Notes under the pieces: model-generated
What the model saw: only the letters and a program-made list of their open reading frames with translations
What the model was told of the DNA's origin: nothing
The model's database searches: none
Translations under genes and position numbers: made by a program
Shown: positions 53,521-63,677 of the stretch, piece after piece
Layout of the letters: each line of letters opens with the position of its first letter
How positions within the stretch are numbered: the first letter of the stretch is position 1
From: Piliocolobus tephrosceles
Taxonomy: Eukaryota; Chordata; Mammalia; Primates; Cercopithecidae
Length of the DNA stretch: 64,000 bases
Assembly (NCBI RefSeq): GCF_002776525.5
Contig: NC_045434.1
Coordinates: 198,414,164 to 198,478,163 of the forward strand
Direction of reading: 5' to 3'

Positions 53521-54018
53521 CTCTACCTTGTATTTTTAATAAAATCATTTTTCACCCTTCACTTCATGTCATAAGACTTCAGGTGGTTTTCACTTATGCA
53601 AAACAACCTTCCAAAATACAAATCAAATCAAATGTTGTGATGTGCTTAAGAATTACTTTAAAATGTAGGGCAAAAATGCAAAACTCAGAAAAAATATATA
53701 CGTTTTTAAAACTAAGATGTTTGGTTGTTTTCTTATTCTCAAGGCAATATACATTCATCCCTCAGTATCTGCGGGGCATTGGTTGCAGGTATCTGCAAAA
53801 TCCATAGACGCTCAGGTTCCTCATTTGCATATAACCTATGAACCTCCTCCCATATTCAGGCAAACCTCATCTTACTGCATTTTGAAGATATCATGTTTTT
53901 CACAAATGGAAGGTTTGTGGTAACTCTGTGTCAAGCAAGTCTCCTGGTGTCATTTTCCCAACAGCATGATCCTACTTCATGTCTCTGTATCACATTTTGG
54001 TAATTCTTGCAATATTTC

Positions 54019-54314
54019 TTTTTTTTTTTTTTTTTGAGATGGAGTCTCACTCTGTCCCCCAGGCTGGAGTGCAGTGGCTGGATCTCAGCTCACTGCAAGC
54101 TCCGCTTCCCGGGTTCACGCCATTCTCCTGCCTCAGCCTCCCGAGTAGCTGGGACTACAGGCGCCGCCACCTCGCCCGGCTAGTTTTTTGTATTTTAGTA
54201 GAGACGGGGTTTCACCGTGTTAGCCAGGATGGTCTCGATCTCCTGACCTTGTGATCCGCCCGTCTCGGCCTCCCAAAGTGCTGGGATTACAGGCTTGAGC
54301 CACCGCGCCCGGCC
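54019..54314 (-). mobile_element. AluYR-type (Old World monkey lineage), antisense, in Tigger1
   Basis: Young reverse Alu with the same diagnostic arms (ggcgccgccacctcgcccgg, ttacaggcttgagccaccgc). Perfect 15-bp TSD ttcttgcaatatttc at 54004-54018 and 54315-54329. Confidence 0.95.
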
Positions 54315-54565
54315 TTCTTGCAATATTTCAAACTTTTTAATGATCATATCTATTACAGTGATCTGTGATCGGTGATGTTACTATTGTAATTGCTTTGGGA
54401 TGCCACAAACTGTGCCCATACAATATGGCAAATTTAATCCGTAAGTGTTGTGTGGGTTCTGATTGCTCCACAGACTGGCTGTTCCCCATCTCTCTCCCTC
54501 TCCTCAGGCCTCCCTATTCCCTGAGACACAACAGTATTGAAATTAGGCCAATTAATAACTCTACA

Positions 54566-56650
54566 ATGGCCTCTAAGTATTCAAGTGAAAGGAAGAGTTG
54601 CATGTCACTCCCTCTAAACCAAAAACTAGAAATCATTCAGCCTAGTGAGGAAGGCATGTGTTGAAAGCTGAGATAAGCCTAAAGCGAGGCATCTTGCACC
54701 AGTGAGCCAAGTTGTGAACCCAAAGGAAAAGTTCTTGAAGGAAATTAAAAGTGCTAATCCAGTGAATACACAAATGATAAGAAGGTGAAACAGCCTTATT
54801 GCTGACATGGAGAAAGTCTGAGTGATCTGGATAGAAGATCTAACCAGCTACAACATTCCCTAAAGCCAAAGTCTAATCCAGAGCAAGACTCTAACGTGCT
54901 TCAATTCTATGAAGGCTGAGAGAGTTGAGGAAGCTACAGAAGAAAAGTCTGATGCTAGCACAGGTTGGTTCATGAGGTTTAAGGAAAGAAGCCATCTCCA
55001 TAACATACAAGTGCAAGGCAAAGTAGCAAGTGCTGATGTAGAAGCTGCAGCAAGTTCTCCAGCAGATCTAGCTAAGGTCATTCATGAAGGTAGCCACACT
55101 TAACGACAGACTTTCAATGTAGATGGAACAGTCTTCTGTTAGAAGAAGATGCCATCTAAGATTTTCATAGCTAGAGAGAAGTCAATGCCTCGCCTGGCTT
55201 CCAAGCTTAAAAGAACAGGCTGACTTTCTTATTAGGCACGAATGCATCTGGTGACTTTAGTTTGAAGCTAGTGCTCACCCACCATTCCAAAATTCATGGG
55301 GCTTTTTAGAATTATGCTACGTCTCTTCTGCCTGTGTTCTATCAGTGGAACAAGAAAGCCTGGATGACAGCACATCTGTTTACAGTAAGGTTGACAAAAT
55401 ATTTCAAGCCCATTGCTCAGGCCTATTGCTCAGAAAAAAAAAAAAAAAAAAAAGATTCTCCTTTCAAAGTATTACTGCTTATTGACAATGCACCTGGTCA
55501 CCCAAGAGCTCTGATGGAGAGATACCAGATTAATGTGGTTTATATGCCTGCTAACGCAACATCCATTCTACAGTTCATTGGTCAAGGAGTAATTTTGACT
55601 TTCTTTCTTTTTTTTTTTTCAGACGGAGTCTTGCTCTGTCACTCAGGATGGAATGCAGTGACGTGATCTAGGCTCACTGCAATCTCTGCCGCCCTGGTTC
55701 AAGCGATTCTCCTGCCTCAGCCTCCCATGTAGCTGGGATTACAGGCGCCCACCATCATGCCCGGCTAATTTTTGTATTTTTAGTAGAGATGGGGTTTCAG
55801 CGTCTTGGCCAGGCTGGTCTTGAACTCCTAACCTCGTGATCCACCTCTCTCAGCCTCCCAGAGTGCTGGGATTACAGGTGTGAGCCACTGTGCCTGGTCT
55901 TAGTTTTGACTTTCAAGTCTTGTTATTAAGAAATATATTTCGTAAGGCTATAGCTGTCATACATAGTGATTCCTCTCATGGACCTGGGCAAAGTAAATTG
56001 AAAACCTACTGGAAAGGAGTCACCATTCTATTAGATGCTATTAAGAGCATTTGTGATTCATGGGAGGAGGTCAAAATACCAACATGAACAGGTGTTTTGA
56101 AGAAATTGATTCCAATCCTTAGGATAACCTTGAGGGGTTCAAGACTTCAGTAAAGGAAGTCACTGCCAATGTGGTAGAAACAGGAAGAGAACTAGAATTA
56201 GAAGCAGAGTCTGAAGATGTGACTGAGTTGTCACCATCTCATAACGAAACTTCAATTGATGAGAGGTTGCTTCTTAAAAATGGGCAAAGAAAGTGGTTTC
56301 TTGAGATGGAATCTATTCCTGGTGTGAACACTGTGAACATGGTTGGCATGACAGCAAAGGATTTTGAATGTTCCATAAACTTAGTTGATGAAGCAGCTGC
56401 AGGGTTTAAGAAGATCGACTCCAACTTGGAAAGAAGTTCTACCATGGCTAAAATGCATGCTACAGAGAAATATTTTATGAAAGGAAGAGTCCATTGATGT
56501 AACAAACTACATTGTCTTATTTTAAGAAATTGCCACAGTCACCCCAGCCTTCAGCAACCACCACCCTGATCAGTCAGCAGCCATCAACATCGAGGCAGGA
56601 CCCTCCACCAGCAAAAAGATATGACTCACTAAAAACTCAGCTGATTGTTA
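54566..56650 (+). pseudogene. Tigger1 transposase, broken
   Basis: Pogo-type transposases carry an N-terminal psq helix-turn-helix, a CENP-B-type DNA-binding domain and a DDE catalytic domain. The start ATG is at 54566 (MASKYSSERKS). A stop follows at 54662-54664, near a frameshift. Later readable pieces are 54909-55103, 55334-55600 (containing LLIDNAPGHPRALMERY, part of the DDE region), 55916-56087 and 56171-56497. An AluS splits the DDE region, and an internal A-run (55435-55453) has expanded. No full product is possible. Confidence 0.92.
55604..55900 (-). mobile_element. AluS, antisense, in Tigger1
   Basis: Full reverse Alu. TSD ttttgactttc at 55593-55603 and 55904-55914. Confidence 0.95.
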
Positions 56651-57143
56651 ACATTTTTTAGCCATAGAGTATTATTTAATTGAGATGGGTACATTGTTTT
56701 TAGGCATAATGCTATTACACACTTAATAGACTACAGTATAGCGTACACATCACTGGGAGGCCAAAAATTTGTGTAACTCAAGTGTACTGTGATATTCACT
56801 TCATTGCAGTGTCTCCAACATATGCCTGTACTTTAAATCATGTCTAGATTACTTGTAATACCTAATGCAATATAAATGTCATGTAATTAGTTGCCATCGT
56901 GTATTGTTTAGGGAATAACCATAAGGAAAAAGTCTGTACATGTTCAGTACAGATGCAACCACCCATCTTTGTTTCTGAATATTTTTGGCCCATAGTTGGT
57001 TGAACCCACAGATGCGGCACCCACGGATATGGAAGACTGACTCTAGGTTTGTTAACAGGCAAGCACACAAACAATGAAAAAGTACAGACCAGTTATGCAA
57101 AATTCTATTTCCCCAGGAAAAACCACTGGTAGTAGTGTATGGT

Positions 57144-57441
57144 GGCCGGACACGTGGCTCATGCCTGTAATCCCAGCATTTTGGGAGGCCGAGGCGGGTG
57201 GACACTTGAGGCCAGGCGTTTGAGACCTGCCTGGCCAGCATGGCAAAGCCCCGTCTCTATTAAAAATACAAAAATTAGCCAGGCATGGTGGCACACACCT
57301 GTAATCCCACCTACTCAGGAGGCTAAGGTATGAGAATCATTTGAACCGGGAGGCAGAGGTTGCAGTGATCTGAGATGGTGCCACTGCACTCCAGCCTGGG
57401 CGACAGAGTGAGACCCTGTCTTAAAAAAAAAAAAAAAAAGC
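57144..57441 (+). mobile_element. AluS, sense
   Basis: Full Alu with a pure A tail of 17 that became the target for the next Alu. Confidence 0.94.
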
Positions 57442-57739
57442 GGCCGGGCGCGGTGGCTCAAGCCTGTAATCCCAGCACTTTGGGAGGCCGAGACGGGCGG
57501 ATCACGAGGTCAGGAGATGGAGACCATCCTGGCTAACACGGTGAAACCCCGTCTCTACTAAAAAATACAAAAAACTAGCCGGGCGAGGTGGCGGCGCCTG
57601 TAGTCCTAGCTACCCGGGAGGCTGAGGCAGGAGAATGGCGTGAACCCGGGAGGCGGAGCTTGCAGTGAGCTGAGATCCGGCCACAGCACTCCAGCCTGGG
57701 TGACAGAGCGAGACTCCGTCTCAAAAAAAAAAAAAAAAA
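57442..57739 (+). mobile_element. AluYR-type (Old World monkey lineage), in the tail of an AluS
   Basis: Close to the AluYR pattern: gctcaagcctgtaatccc, gcgaggtggcggcgcctgta, gagatccggccacagcac, a clean A tail. It lies head-to-tail behind an older AluS, as at 18128. Confidence 0.94.
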
Positions 57740-58087
57740 CCTTCCCAATAGGCTGTTGCATGTGTGTGAAGCCATCCTTCTAGATAATGGTGAAATTGTT
57801 TCGGGTCAATCCCTCTAGGTCAAGATCTGAACCAGCTGCTCACCGTGGGGAGGGTGGTTTCTGTGAGGAATCTTCTGGCCGAAGTCCTCTGCCTCCACAG
57901 TTGTTAATGGAGTGGGGACAGCTCCAAGTCCTGTCCTCCGAGATTCCACCTCTTTTGGGGGCCTCTCACTGATCCCTGCTGTCCTGGGGAGGGGAGCACA
58001 GAGCTCCCTTTGGTGGTCTGCTTAAAGCACAGCCTCGGAGCTCTTGCCTTCATTCCCCATAGCACAGCTGAGCTCTTTTAAACAAGA
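57740..58087. other. unique intergenic DNA
   Basis: No repeat or gene recognised; open frames are about 60 codons. Confidence 0.45.
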
Positions 58088-58380
58088 GGTTGGTGGGAAC
58101 AGGGGCTCACACCTGTAATCCCAACCCTTTAGGAGGCTAACGCAGAAGGATCGCTTGAGCCCAGGAGTTTAAGACCGGCCTGGGCAACATAGTGAGACTC
58201 CGTCTCTACCAAAAATACAAAAAATATAGCCGGTGTGGTGGTGCACATCTGTAGTCTTGGCTACTGGGAGGCTGAGGTGGGTGGATCGCTGGAGCCCAAG
58301 AGATCGAGGTTGCAGTGAGCTATAATCACACCACTGCACTCCAGCCTGAGTGACAAAGTTGTCTCAAAGAACTAAAAATA
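58088..58380 (+). mobile_element. AluJ, sense
   Basis: Diverged dimer (aacaggggctcacacctgta, 'agcccaggagtttaagaccg') with a short degraded tail. Confidence 0.92.
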
Positions 58381-59144
58381 AACACGAAGTCACTAAGTCC
58401 CTGGGTGGGGGAAGCGAGATAGGAAGGAAATAAACACAGACGGCGGCACTAGACGAAGTTACCTGTGTCACCTGCCACAGCACTCAGCCTCGGATTCAGC
58501 AGCCTCAGCAAGCGCTCAGCTCCCTGTCTACCTCCGTGTGCAGGAGGCCCCTCTCCATCCCCCAGAGCATCCCCCACCAAAACACCCAAGCTCCTCCAGG
58601 CCCAGATAAGAGTGAGTGAGGCCCAGAAGGATGCAGAGGCCCCTTCCTCTGCCGAAGCCCTGCCTTCCTGACCCAGGATCTGCCAGAGGATCAACGCCCT
58701 CCAACCCCAAGGCGGGGATGGAAACAGCTTGCCACACTCCTCCTCCCAGGCCAGATGGCCCTGCTCGTCGCTGAGCCCACTTATGGCCTGGGAATCCTCA
58801 ACACGGGCCCCGCTGAATTCACTGGGGTCCTTGGGTTCCATTAACCCTAACCGTCGTCCTTGACTTACAGCCTCAGTAGGACAGCCAGCTCAGATGGTAG
58901 CCCCATAAACCCAGATAGAAGAGGTATTATTTCTTCCCAAAATTCACCCTTTAAAGACACCAGTTGCCTAACAAAAATGGGATACCACGGCCCCAGATAT
59001 GGTCCGTCATTGCTGCTTCCACATTGTGGAAGGAAACCTCTATGGAAATGCAGGAGAGGAGAGAGTCAGGGAGACCAAGGATACAGTTCAGGGGAATTTG
59101 TCCCCAAGTGTAAAGGTCATCCCCAATGAGCCTAGGTCAGCCAC
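58381..59144. other. GC-richer unique DNA with an orphan 130-codon frame
   Basis: No repeat recognised. The minus strand holds an ATG-started frame of 130 codons (58841 down to 58449), opening MEPKDPSEFSGARVEDSQ and closing LLNPRLSAVAGDTGNFV. The first 40 residues are polar and acidic, the middle is W/L-rich and no known domain is visible. A splice-donor-like GTAAGT lies on the same strand just upstream of the ATG (58864-58869), so the ATG could fall in an intron of any minus-strand transcript. CpG is raised slightly. I do not call it a gene. Confidence 0.35.
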
Positions 59145-59570
59145 TGATGGCTTCAGAACAGCCACTTATGACTTCTATTGTGTAAATCCCAGCCCAGCCA
59201 GTTGCAAGCTGTGTGATCTTGGACAACTCTCACCCTCTCTGAGCCTCAGTTCCCACATTTCTAATATTTTCTCAGCTGGGGCCAATTCTGTGCCAGGGGC
59301 ATCTGGCAATTTTTGTTGTCCTGACTGGGAAGTGGGGGATGCTACTGGCATCTGGTGGGCAGAGGTCAGGGATGCTGCTGAATTTCCTACAACGCACAGG
59401 ACAGCCTCGCAAACAAGTCAACAGTGCCAAGGATGAGAAGCCATGCTCTCTATTAAGAGGATAACAGTATCCATCTCATAGGTTGATTGTAAAATTAAAT
59501 GAGGACATGTACATAAAACACCTGGAATATATGAAGTGCTCAATAAATGAGAAATATTGCTGTAGAAGAA
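59145..59570 (+). mobile_element. MIR, sense, split by MER20
   Basis: gcaagctgtgtgatcttgga, 'ctctgagcctcagttcccac', then after MER20 'atccatctcataggttgatt', gtgctcaataaatgagaaa. Confidence 0.86.
59273..59445 (+). mobile_element. MER20 (hAT-Charlie MITE), sense, inside MIR
   Basis: ggcatctggcaatttttgtt, 'gggatgctactggcatctgg', caggacagcctcg, 'gatgagaagccatg'. The 5' part has a deletion, and no clean 8-bp TSD can be read. Confidence 0.87.
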
Positions 59571-59787
59571 CCCCTACCAGAACATTGAAAGTGGGGCCCA
59601 CAAACTCCAATCTTTTCAAATGCAATCTTGCATTAGCTTATGTATAGCCACCTGCTGGTCTTGACTTCTAGGGACCTGGAGCCAATTGCCAATGGCAGTT
59701 TACCTGGATTTACATTATCATGGGGTTTTCTTGAATTTTTGTTATTCCTATTTTATGGATTTGAAGCCCAACTTCCTGCTGGAATTG

Positions 59788-60115
59788 TGTTTGTTTGTTT
59801 GTTTTGTCTTTTTGGTTTTGTTGTTGTTGTTGTTTTGAGACAATGTCATGCTCTGTCACCCAGACTGGAGTACAGTGGTGCAATCATGGCTTACTGCATC
59901 CTTGACCTCCTGAGTTCAAGCTGTCCTCTCACCTCAGCCTCCCAAGTAGCTGGGACTACAGGCAATGCCACCACACCTGGTTAATTTTTGTATATTGTGT
60001 GGAGATAGGGTTTTGCCATGTTGCTCAGGCTGGTCTCGAACTCCTGGGCTTGAGCAGTCCTCCCACCTCAGCCTCTCAAAGTGCTGGGATTACAGGCGTG
60101 AGCACTGTGCCCAAC
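59788..60115 (-). mobile_element. AluJ, antisense
   Basis: Reverse AluJ whose tail is (TTTG)n then (TTG)n. About 215 unassigned bases lie before it (59571-59787). Confidence 0.93.
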
Positions 60116-60490
60116 CTGAAATTGTTTCTGTACAAGTACTTCTCTGTCTTCCAGGATTTCTTCCTCTCCAACTTGCTTCTTCTAGTCTAAGGTGGGCTTG
60201 AAAACCTTAATGAAAGATGTTTGTAAGCCAAGAGTAACTAGGTTACAAATGAGAGAGGGTATTTCTAGGAAAGAAGTCATAAGTATTGGCGCATGAACTT
60301 TATACTTTCGTGTGTTCAGAGGTCGTTTCTGCTTGTTTCCTGGTTCACAGATGAGGCTTCCTGATACTGGGTCTGAAGACTTGAGATATTATCATCACCT
60401 GAATAAATTCTATCTACTTCGGAATGCAGTGTATGATTTTTGTGTGTGCATGTGCCTGAAAACTTCCTTAAGTTGGACTTAGAAGAATTT
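60116..60490. other. unclassified intergenic DNA
   Basis: AT-rich; no gene or repeat that I can name. Confidence 0.42.
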
Positions 60491-60637
60491 TTTCAGCAAA
60501 TATACATTAGGTGACTACTCTGTTCCAGGCATAGTGAGTGCAGAGAGCCAGCCAAACCAGTATGGGATTCAGACCCGCATATACCGCTCAGCACAGTCAA
60601 CAGTTATCCTCGTTCATTCATTCATTCATTCATTCAT
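60491..60637 (-). mobile_element. L2 3' end trace and (TTCA)n, antisense
   Basis: cagcaaatatacattaggtg, 'actactctgttccaggcata' is a reverse L2 end. A clean (TTCA)n of six units lies at 60613-60637. Confidence 0.6.
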
Positions 60638-60639
60638 AA

Positions 60640-60870
60640 GAAAAGTTTAGTAAGCACCAGTGTGTGCTAAGCACTGTTTAAAGAACTTCACTTAATTAAA
60701 TCCTCTATCTTAAAAATTACCAAGCAAGGTAGGTCTAATTATCCCCACTTGAATTAGATGAAAAGACTGAGGGTAGGAATAGAGAAATTGTTTATTCAAG
60801 ATCACACCTCCAGGAAGGCGTAGAGCCGGGCCTAAACTGTCAACCCTGCTCCTCCCTCTTCCCACTCCCT
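60640..60870 (-). mobile_element. MIR, antisense
   Basis: agcaccagtgtgtgctaagc, 'ttatccccacttgaattaga', tgaaaagactgagggtagga, 'agccgggcctaaactgtcaa'. Confidence 0.84.
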
Positions 60871-61269
60871 GCCACCCCCACCCCCACCACAAGGCTTCCG
60901 ACTCCCCCAAGAAAGGTTTTCATAATTGCTCTCTAAGAACCTTGCACAGAGCACTTAGCTTTGCCTGGCACTGAGAGCTGTGAAACGGGTATTTCGTTAA
61001 GCTCTTTATAAACTTGTCTGGTTCCACCCTTGAGAGATACCTAAGTGCCAGCCTCCCATGACAGAGGGGAAACCCAGCAGTTCGGGGGCGCTGGTGACGC
61101 TGGCCTAGTGCCAGCTGTCCCAGTTCCTGAGTAGAGCTAGACCTGGTCGCAAGGACTGAGGGCTGGTGAAGATGGAAGACATGGAGAGGGATCTGTGATC
61201 AATCAGGACAGAGCGGGTCTGTGAACCTTCCATGGAGAACAGTTTTGCCTCTGAGGAACACCTGTGTTC
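60871..61269. other. unique intergenic DNA
   Basis: C-rich at 60871-60893 (ccacccccacccccaccac), then mixed sequence. No gene recognised. Confidence 0.45.
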
Positions 61270-61440
61270 TTACCTGGTTTTGTGGGAAAAGTGTGGACTT
61301 TGGGGCCACAGATTCTACTCTGCCTGCCTTTTGCTGGGGGACCTTCTAGCTGGGATGTGCTACATAATCTCTCTGTTCCTCAGTCTCTTCACTTATAAAA
61401 TGAAGATGATAAGTCCGACCCATGAAGATTAAATAAAATC
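61270..61440 (+). mobile_element. MIR, sense
   Basis: gtgtggactttggggccaca, 'ctctctgttcctcagtctct', aaaatgaagatgataagt. Confidence 0.82.
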
Positions 61441-61731
61441 GGCCAGGCGCATTGGCTCACACCTGCAATCCCAGCACTTTGGGAGGCCAAGGTGGGTGGA
61501 TCACTTGAGGTCAGAAGTTCGAGATCAGCCTGGCCAACATGGCGAAACCCTGTCTCTACTAAAAATACAAAAATTAGCCGGGTGTGGTAGTGTGCACCTA
61601 TAATCCCAGATACGTGTGAGGCGGAGGCACAAGAATCACTTGAACCCAGGAGGCGGAGGTTGCAGTGAGCTGAGATTGTGCCACTGCACTCAGCCTGGAT
61701 GATAGAGCAAGACTCTGTCTTTTTTAAAAAA
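61441..61731 (+). mobile_element. AluS, sense
   Basis: Complete Alu with an unusual tail (ctttttt then A7). TSD attaaataaaat against attaaatgaaat after it. Confidence 0.94.
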
Positions 61732-61744
61732 AATTAAATGAAAT

Positions 61745-62474
61745 TAAATTATGCCCTACTGTAGTCGACATACAATTTGCCAGGAATATGAAATGTGCAG
61801 CACAGCTAACTCCCCATCTCCCCTCCTGTGCTCATGGCAGACATCACTAACAGATCACAGAACTCTTCTTCACCAAAACAAACCCATCTCAGCTTCAGAT
61901 GCCTGCTCAAGGGAGCGTCCCAGGCAGCCACCTCCCATAGATCAGAGTTGACATGTGTCCCAATAACCTATGACAAAGTTGTTGGTTTAGGACAGCATTT
62001 TATTATATCTTGTGATTTTGTGGGTTAGGAATTCAAGCAATTCTTCGGTTTCATGTAGCGTTGACTGAAGTTACTTGGAAATACTCAACTGAGCTCATCT
62101 GAAGGGTCCACCAGCTTTTCTCACACCCCTGACAGCTCGGTGGGGGCTGCTGTGAGGCTGGGCTCACCTGAGCCCCTCTTCATCTGCAGCAAGGTGGTCA
62201 GCCTTCTCACCTGGCCACTCAAGGCTCCAAATGACAGGAAGTGAAGCTGCAGTCTCTCAGGGTCTGAGGCAGGACCTGGCCCAGCATCACTTCTGCTGTT
62301 TCCTGTTGGTCAAAGCAGTTACACGCCCCTTAGGTCCATGGGAGGTATGTCGGAGAATTTGCAGCCATCTTTAATCCCTGCGGCATGAGAGATGAAGTGC
62401 GTTTGCCCCAAAACAAACAACAAATGCTGGGGCTCTTTGCACTTCCTCCTGGGTACCCACTGCCCCCGTCTGTA
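61745..62474. other. unclassified intergenic DNA
   Basis: 61960-62230 (aggacagcattttattatat, 'gggttaggaattcaagcaat') resembles a common old mammalian repeat that I cannot name. No gene seen. Confidence 0.4.
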
Positions 62475-62705
62475 TTTACTCCGAGCCTTCTCTATGGGTG
62501 TGAACAAGTGCCATGCTCGGTGGGGATACAGGAATCAGCAGGACCTGGCCCTGCCCTCCAGGAGCTGACTGTGGGTCTGAGAACATGGGCCACATTCCAT
62601 AAGGAACTGACAACAGGGCCACAGGGCTTAGCCTAGGGAGAGACAGACAGAGGCTTTGGCGGCTTCCATCTGGGGAGAGGGTGGGGGCATATGGCATCTG
62701 AGCTG
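62475..62705 (-). mobile_element. L2 3' part, antisense
   Basis: gtgccatgctcggtggggat, 'cctggccctgccctccagga', gctgactgtgggtctgag, 'gggcatatggcatctgagct'. Confidence 0.72.
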
Positions 62706-62747
62706 CATTTCCAAGATGGTCAACCCTTTACAGCTGGAGTCTTGCAT

Positions 62748-63677
62748 TCCACAGAGCACTTATGAGGTGCCTACTGTGTGCCAGGTACAGTTCTTGGCTC
62801 CGAGGAAGCAGCAGCAGACAGGACAGAGTCCCCTGCATGAGAAGCTGACCATTCTGGTTGGAGAAGACTATGAGGAGGGAAGCAAGTGAGTAAACAGAGA
62901 GCATAGTTTCCGATCACGATAAAAGCTGCGAAGAAAATAAAGTGAGATAAAGGAACAGAGCAACTTGCTGGGGGAGAAGGTTGTAGGTGGGGAGTCTGGG
63001 GAGGTCCCTGAGGAGGTGGTGCGGGAGCAGGGACATGACAGGCATGAAGACCCTGGTCAGGTGGCACTGAGACCCTGTGTGCCAGGCAGGCAACCCCAAA
63101 TGCCCAGGCCCTGGGGGCAGTGGTTGCAATTTTTTTTTTTTTTTTTTTTTGACATAGGATCCCACTCTGTCACCCCTGTGGGAGTGCTGTGGCACAATCA
63201 TGGCTGCCTGCAGCCTTGACCTCCCGGGCTCAAGTGATCCTCCTGCCTCATCTTTTTTTGTTTTTTTTAGAGCTGGGGTCTCACTACGTTGCCTAGGCTG
63301 GTCTTGAACTCCTGGGCTCAAGCGATCCTCCCGCCTTAGCCTCCCAAAGTGCTGGGATTACAGGCAATTCTGTCTCAGGAACAAGGCCAGTGAGGATGAC
63401 GCCCACGGGCCAGCAGAGGAAAGGTAGGCAGGGCTGGGTCAGGTAAAGACCACCATAAGGCCTGTGCATTTGACTCGAGTCACATCTGAAGAAGACCCTC
63501 TGGTTGCCTGTGGAGAGTGGATTGGAGGGGTGGGGTGGAATCAGGCTCACGCGGAGCTGCTACACTGTCTGTGGGAGAGAGAGATTTGGGGTGAACGGCT
63601 GGATTTGGGATGGTTTTGGAGAAAGTGCCAAAGCATTTGCTGATGACAGATGTGGGGTATAGAAATCAATGAAGATA
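62748..63677 (-). mobile_element. second L2, antisense, split by Alu
   Basis: Starts again at an L2 3' end (acttatgaggtgcctactgt, 'gtgccaggtacagttcttgg') and runs on to 'ccctctggttgcctgtggag', tggattggaggggtgggg. An Alu interrupts it at 63129-63366. Confidence 0.8.
63129..63366 (-). mobile_element. AluJ, antisense, deleted and head-truncated
   Basis: Lacks part of the right arm (ctgcctcatctttttttgtt) and stops at ttacagg without the gagccaccgcgcccggcc head. gcaatt flanks both sides. Confidence 0.9.

Larger units (their letters stand above)
53857..56828 (+). mobile_element. Tigger1 (pogo superfamily), nearly full length
   Basis: Opens caggcaaacctcatcttact and closes catatgcctg, giving matching inverted ends; TA follows at 56829-56830. 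About 2.4 kb remains after subtracting an AluYR (54019-54314) and an AluS (55604-55900), close to the usual Tigger1 length. The transposase gene is broken. Confidence 0.93.
53752..57043 (+). mobile_element. Tigger2/3-type element containing Tigger1
   Basis: Outer element: 53752-53856 (cattcatccctcagtatctg, 'atttgcatataacctatgaa') and 56831-57043 (tctagattacttgtaatacc, 'gttcagtacagatgcaacca', cacggatatggaag). Inverted ends and TA at 53750-53751 and 57044-57045 mark it as pogo-type. Without the insert it is about 320 bp and encodes nothing. Same family as the split element at 10785-18882. Confidence 0.85.

Noticed and set aside
55334..55666. 110-codon frame resembling a transposase-derived gene
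   Set aside because: It is the Tigger1 DDE region, interrupted by an Alu and an expanded A run, with stops elsewhere in the reading frame.
58842..58852. telomere-like ttaaccctaacc
   Set aside because: Less than two repeat units; expected by chance.
58999..59436. 145-codon plus-strand frame
   Set aside because: Its second half reads through a MIR and a MER20, and no domain or splice context supports it; probably chance.
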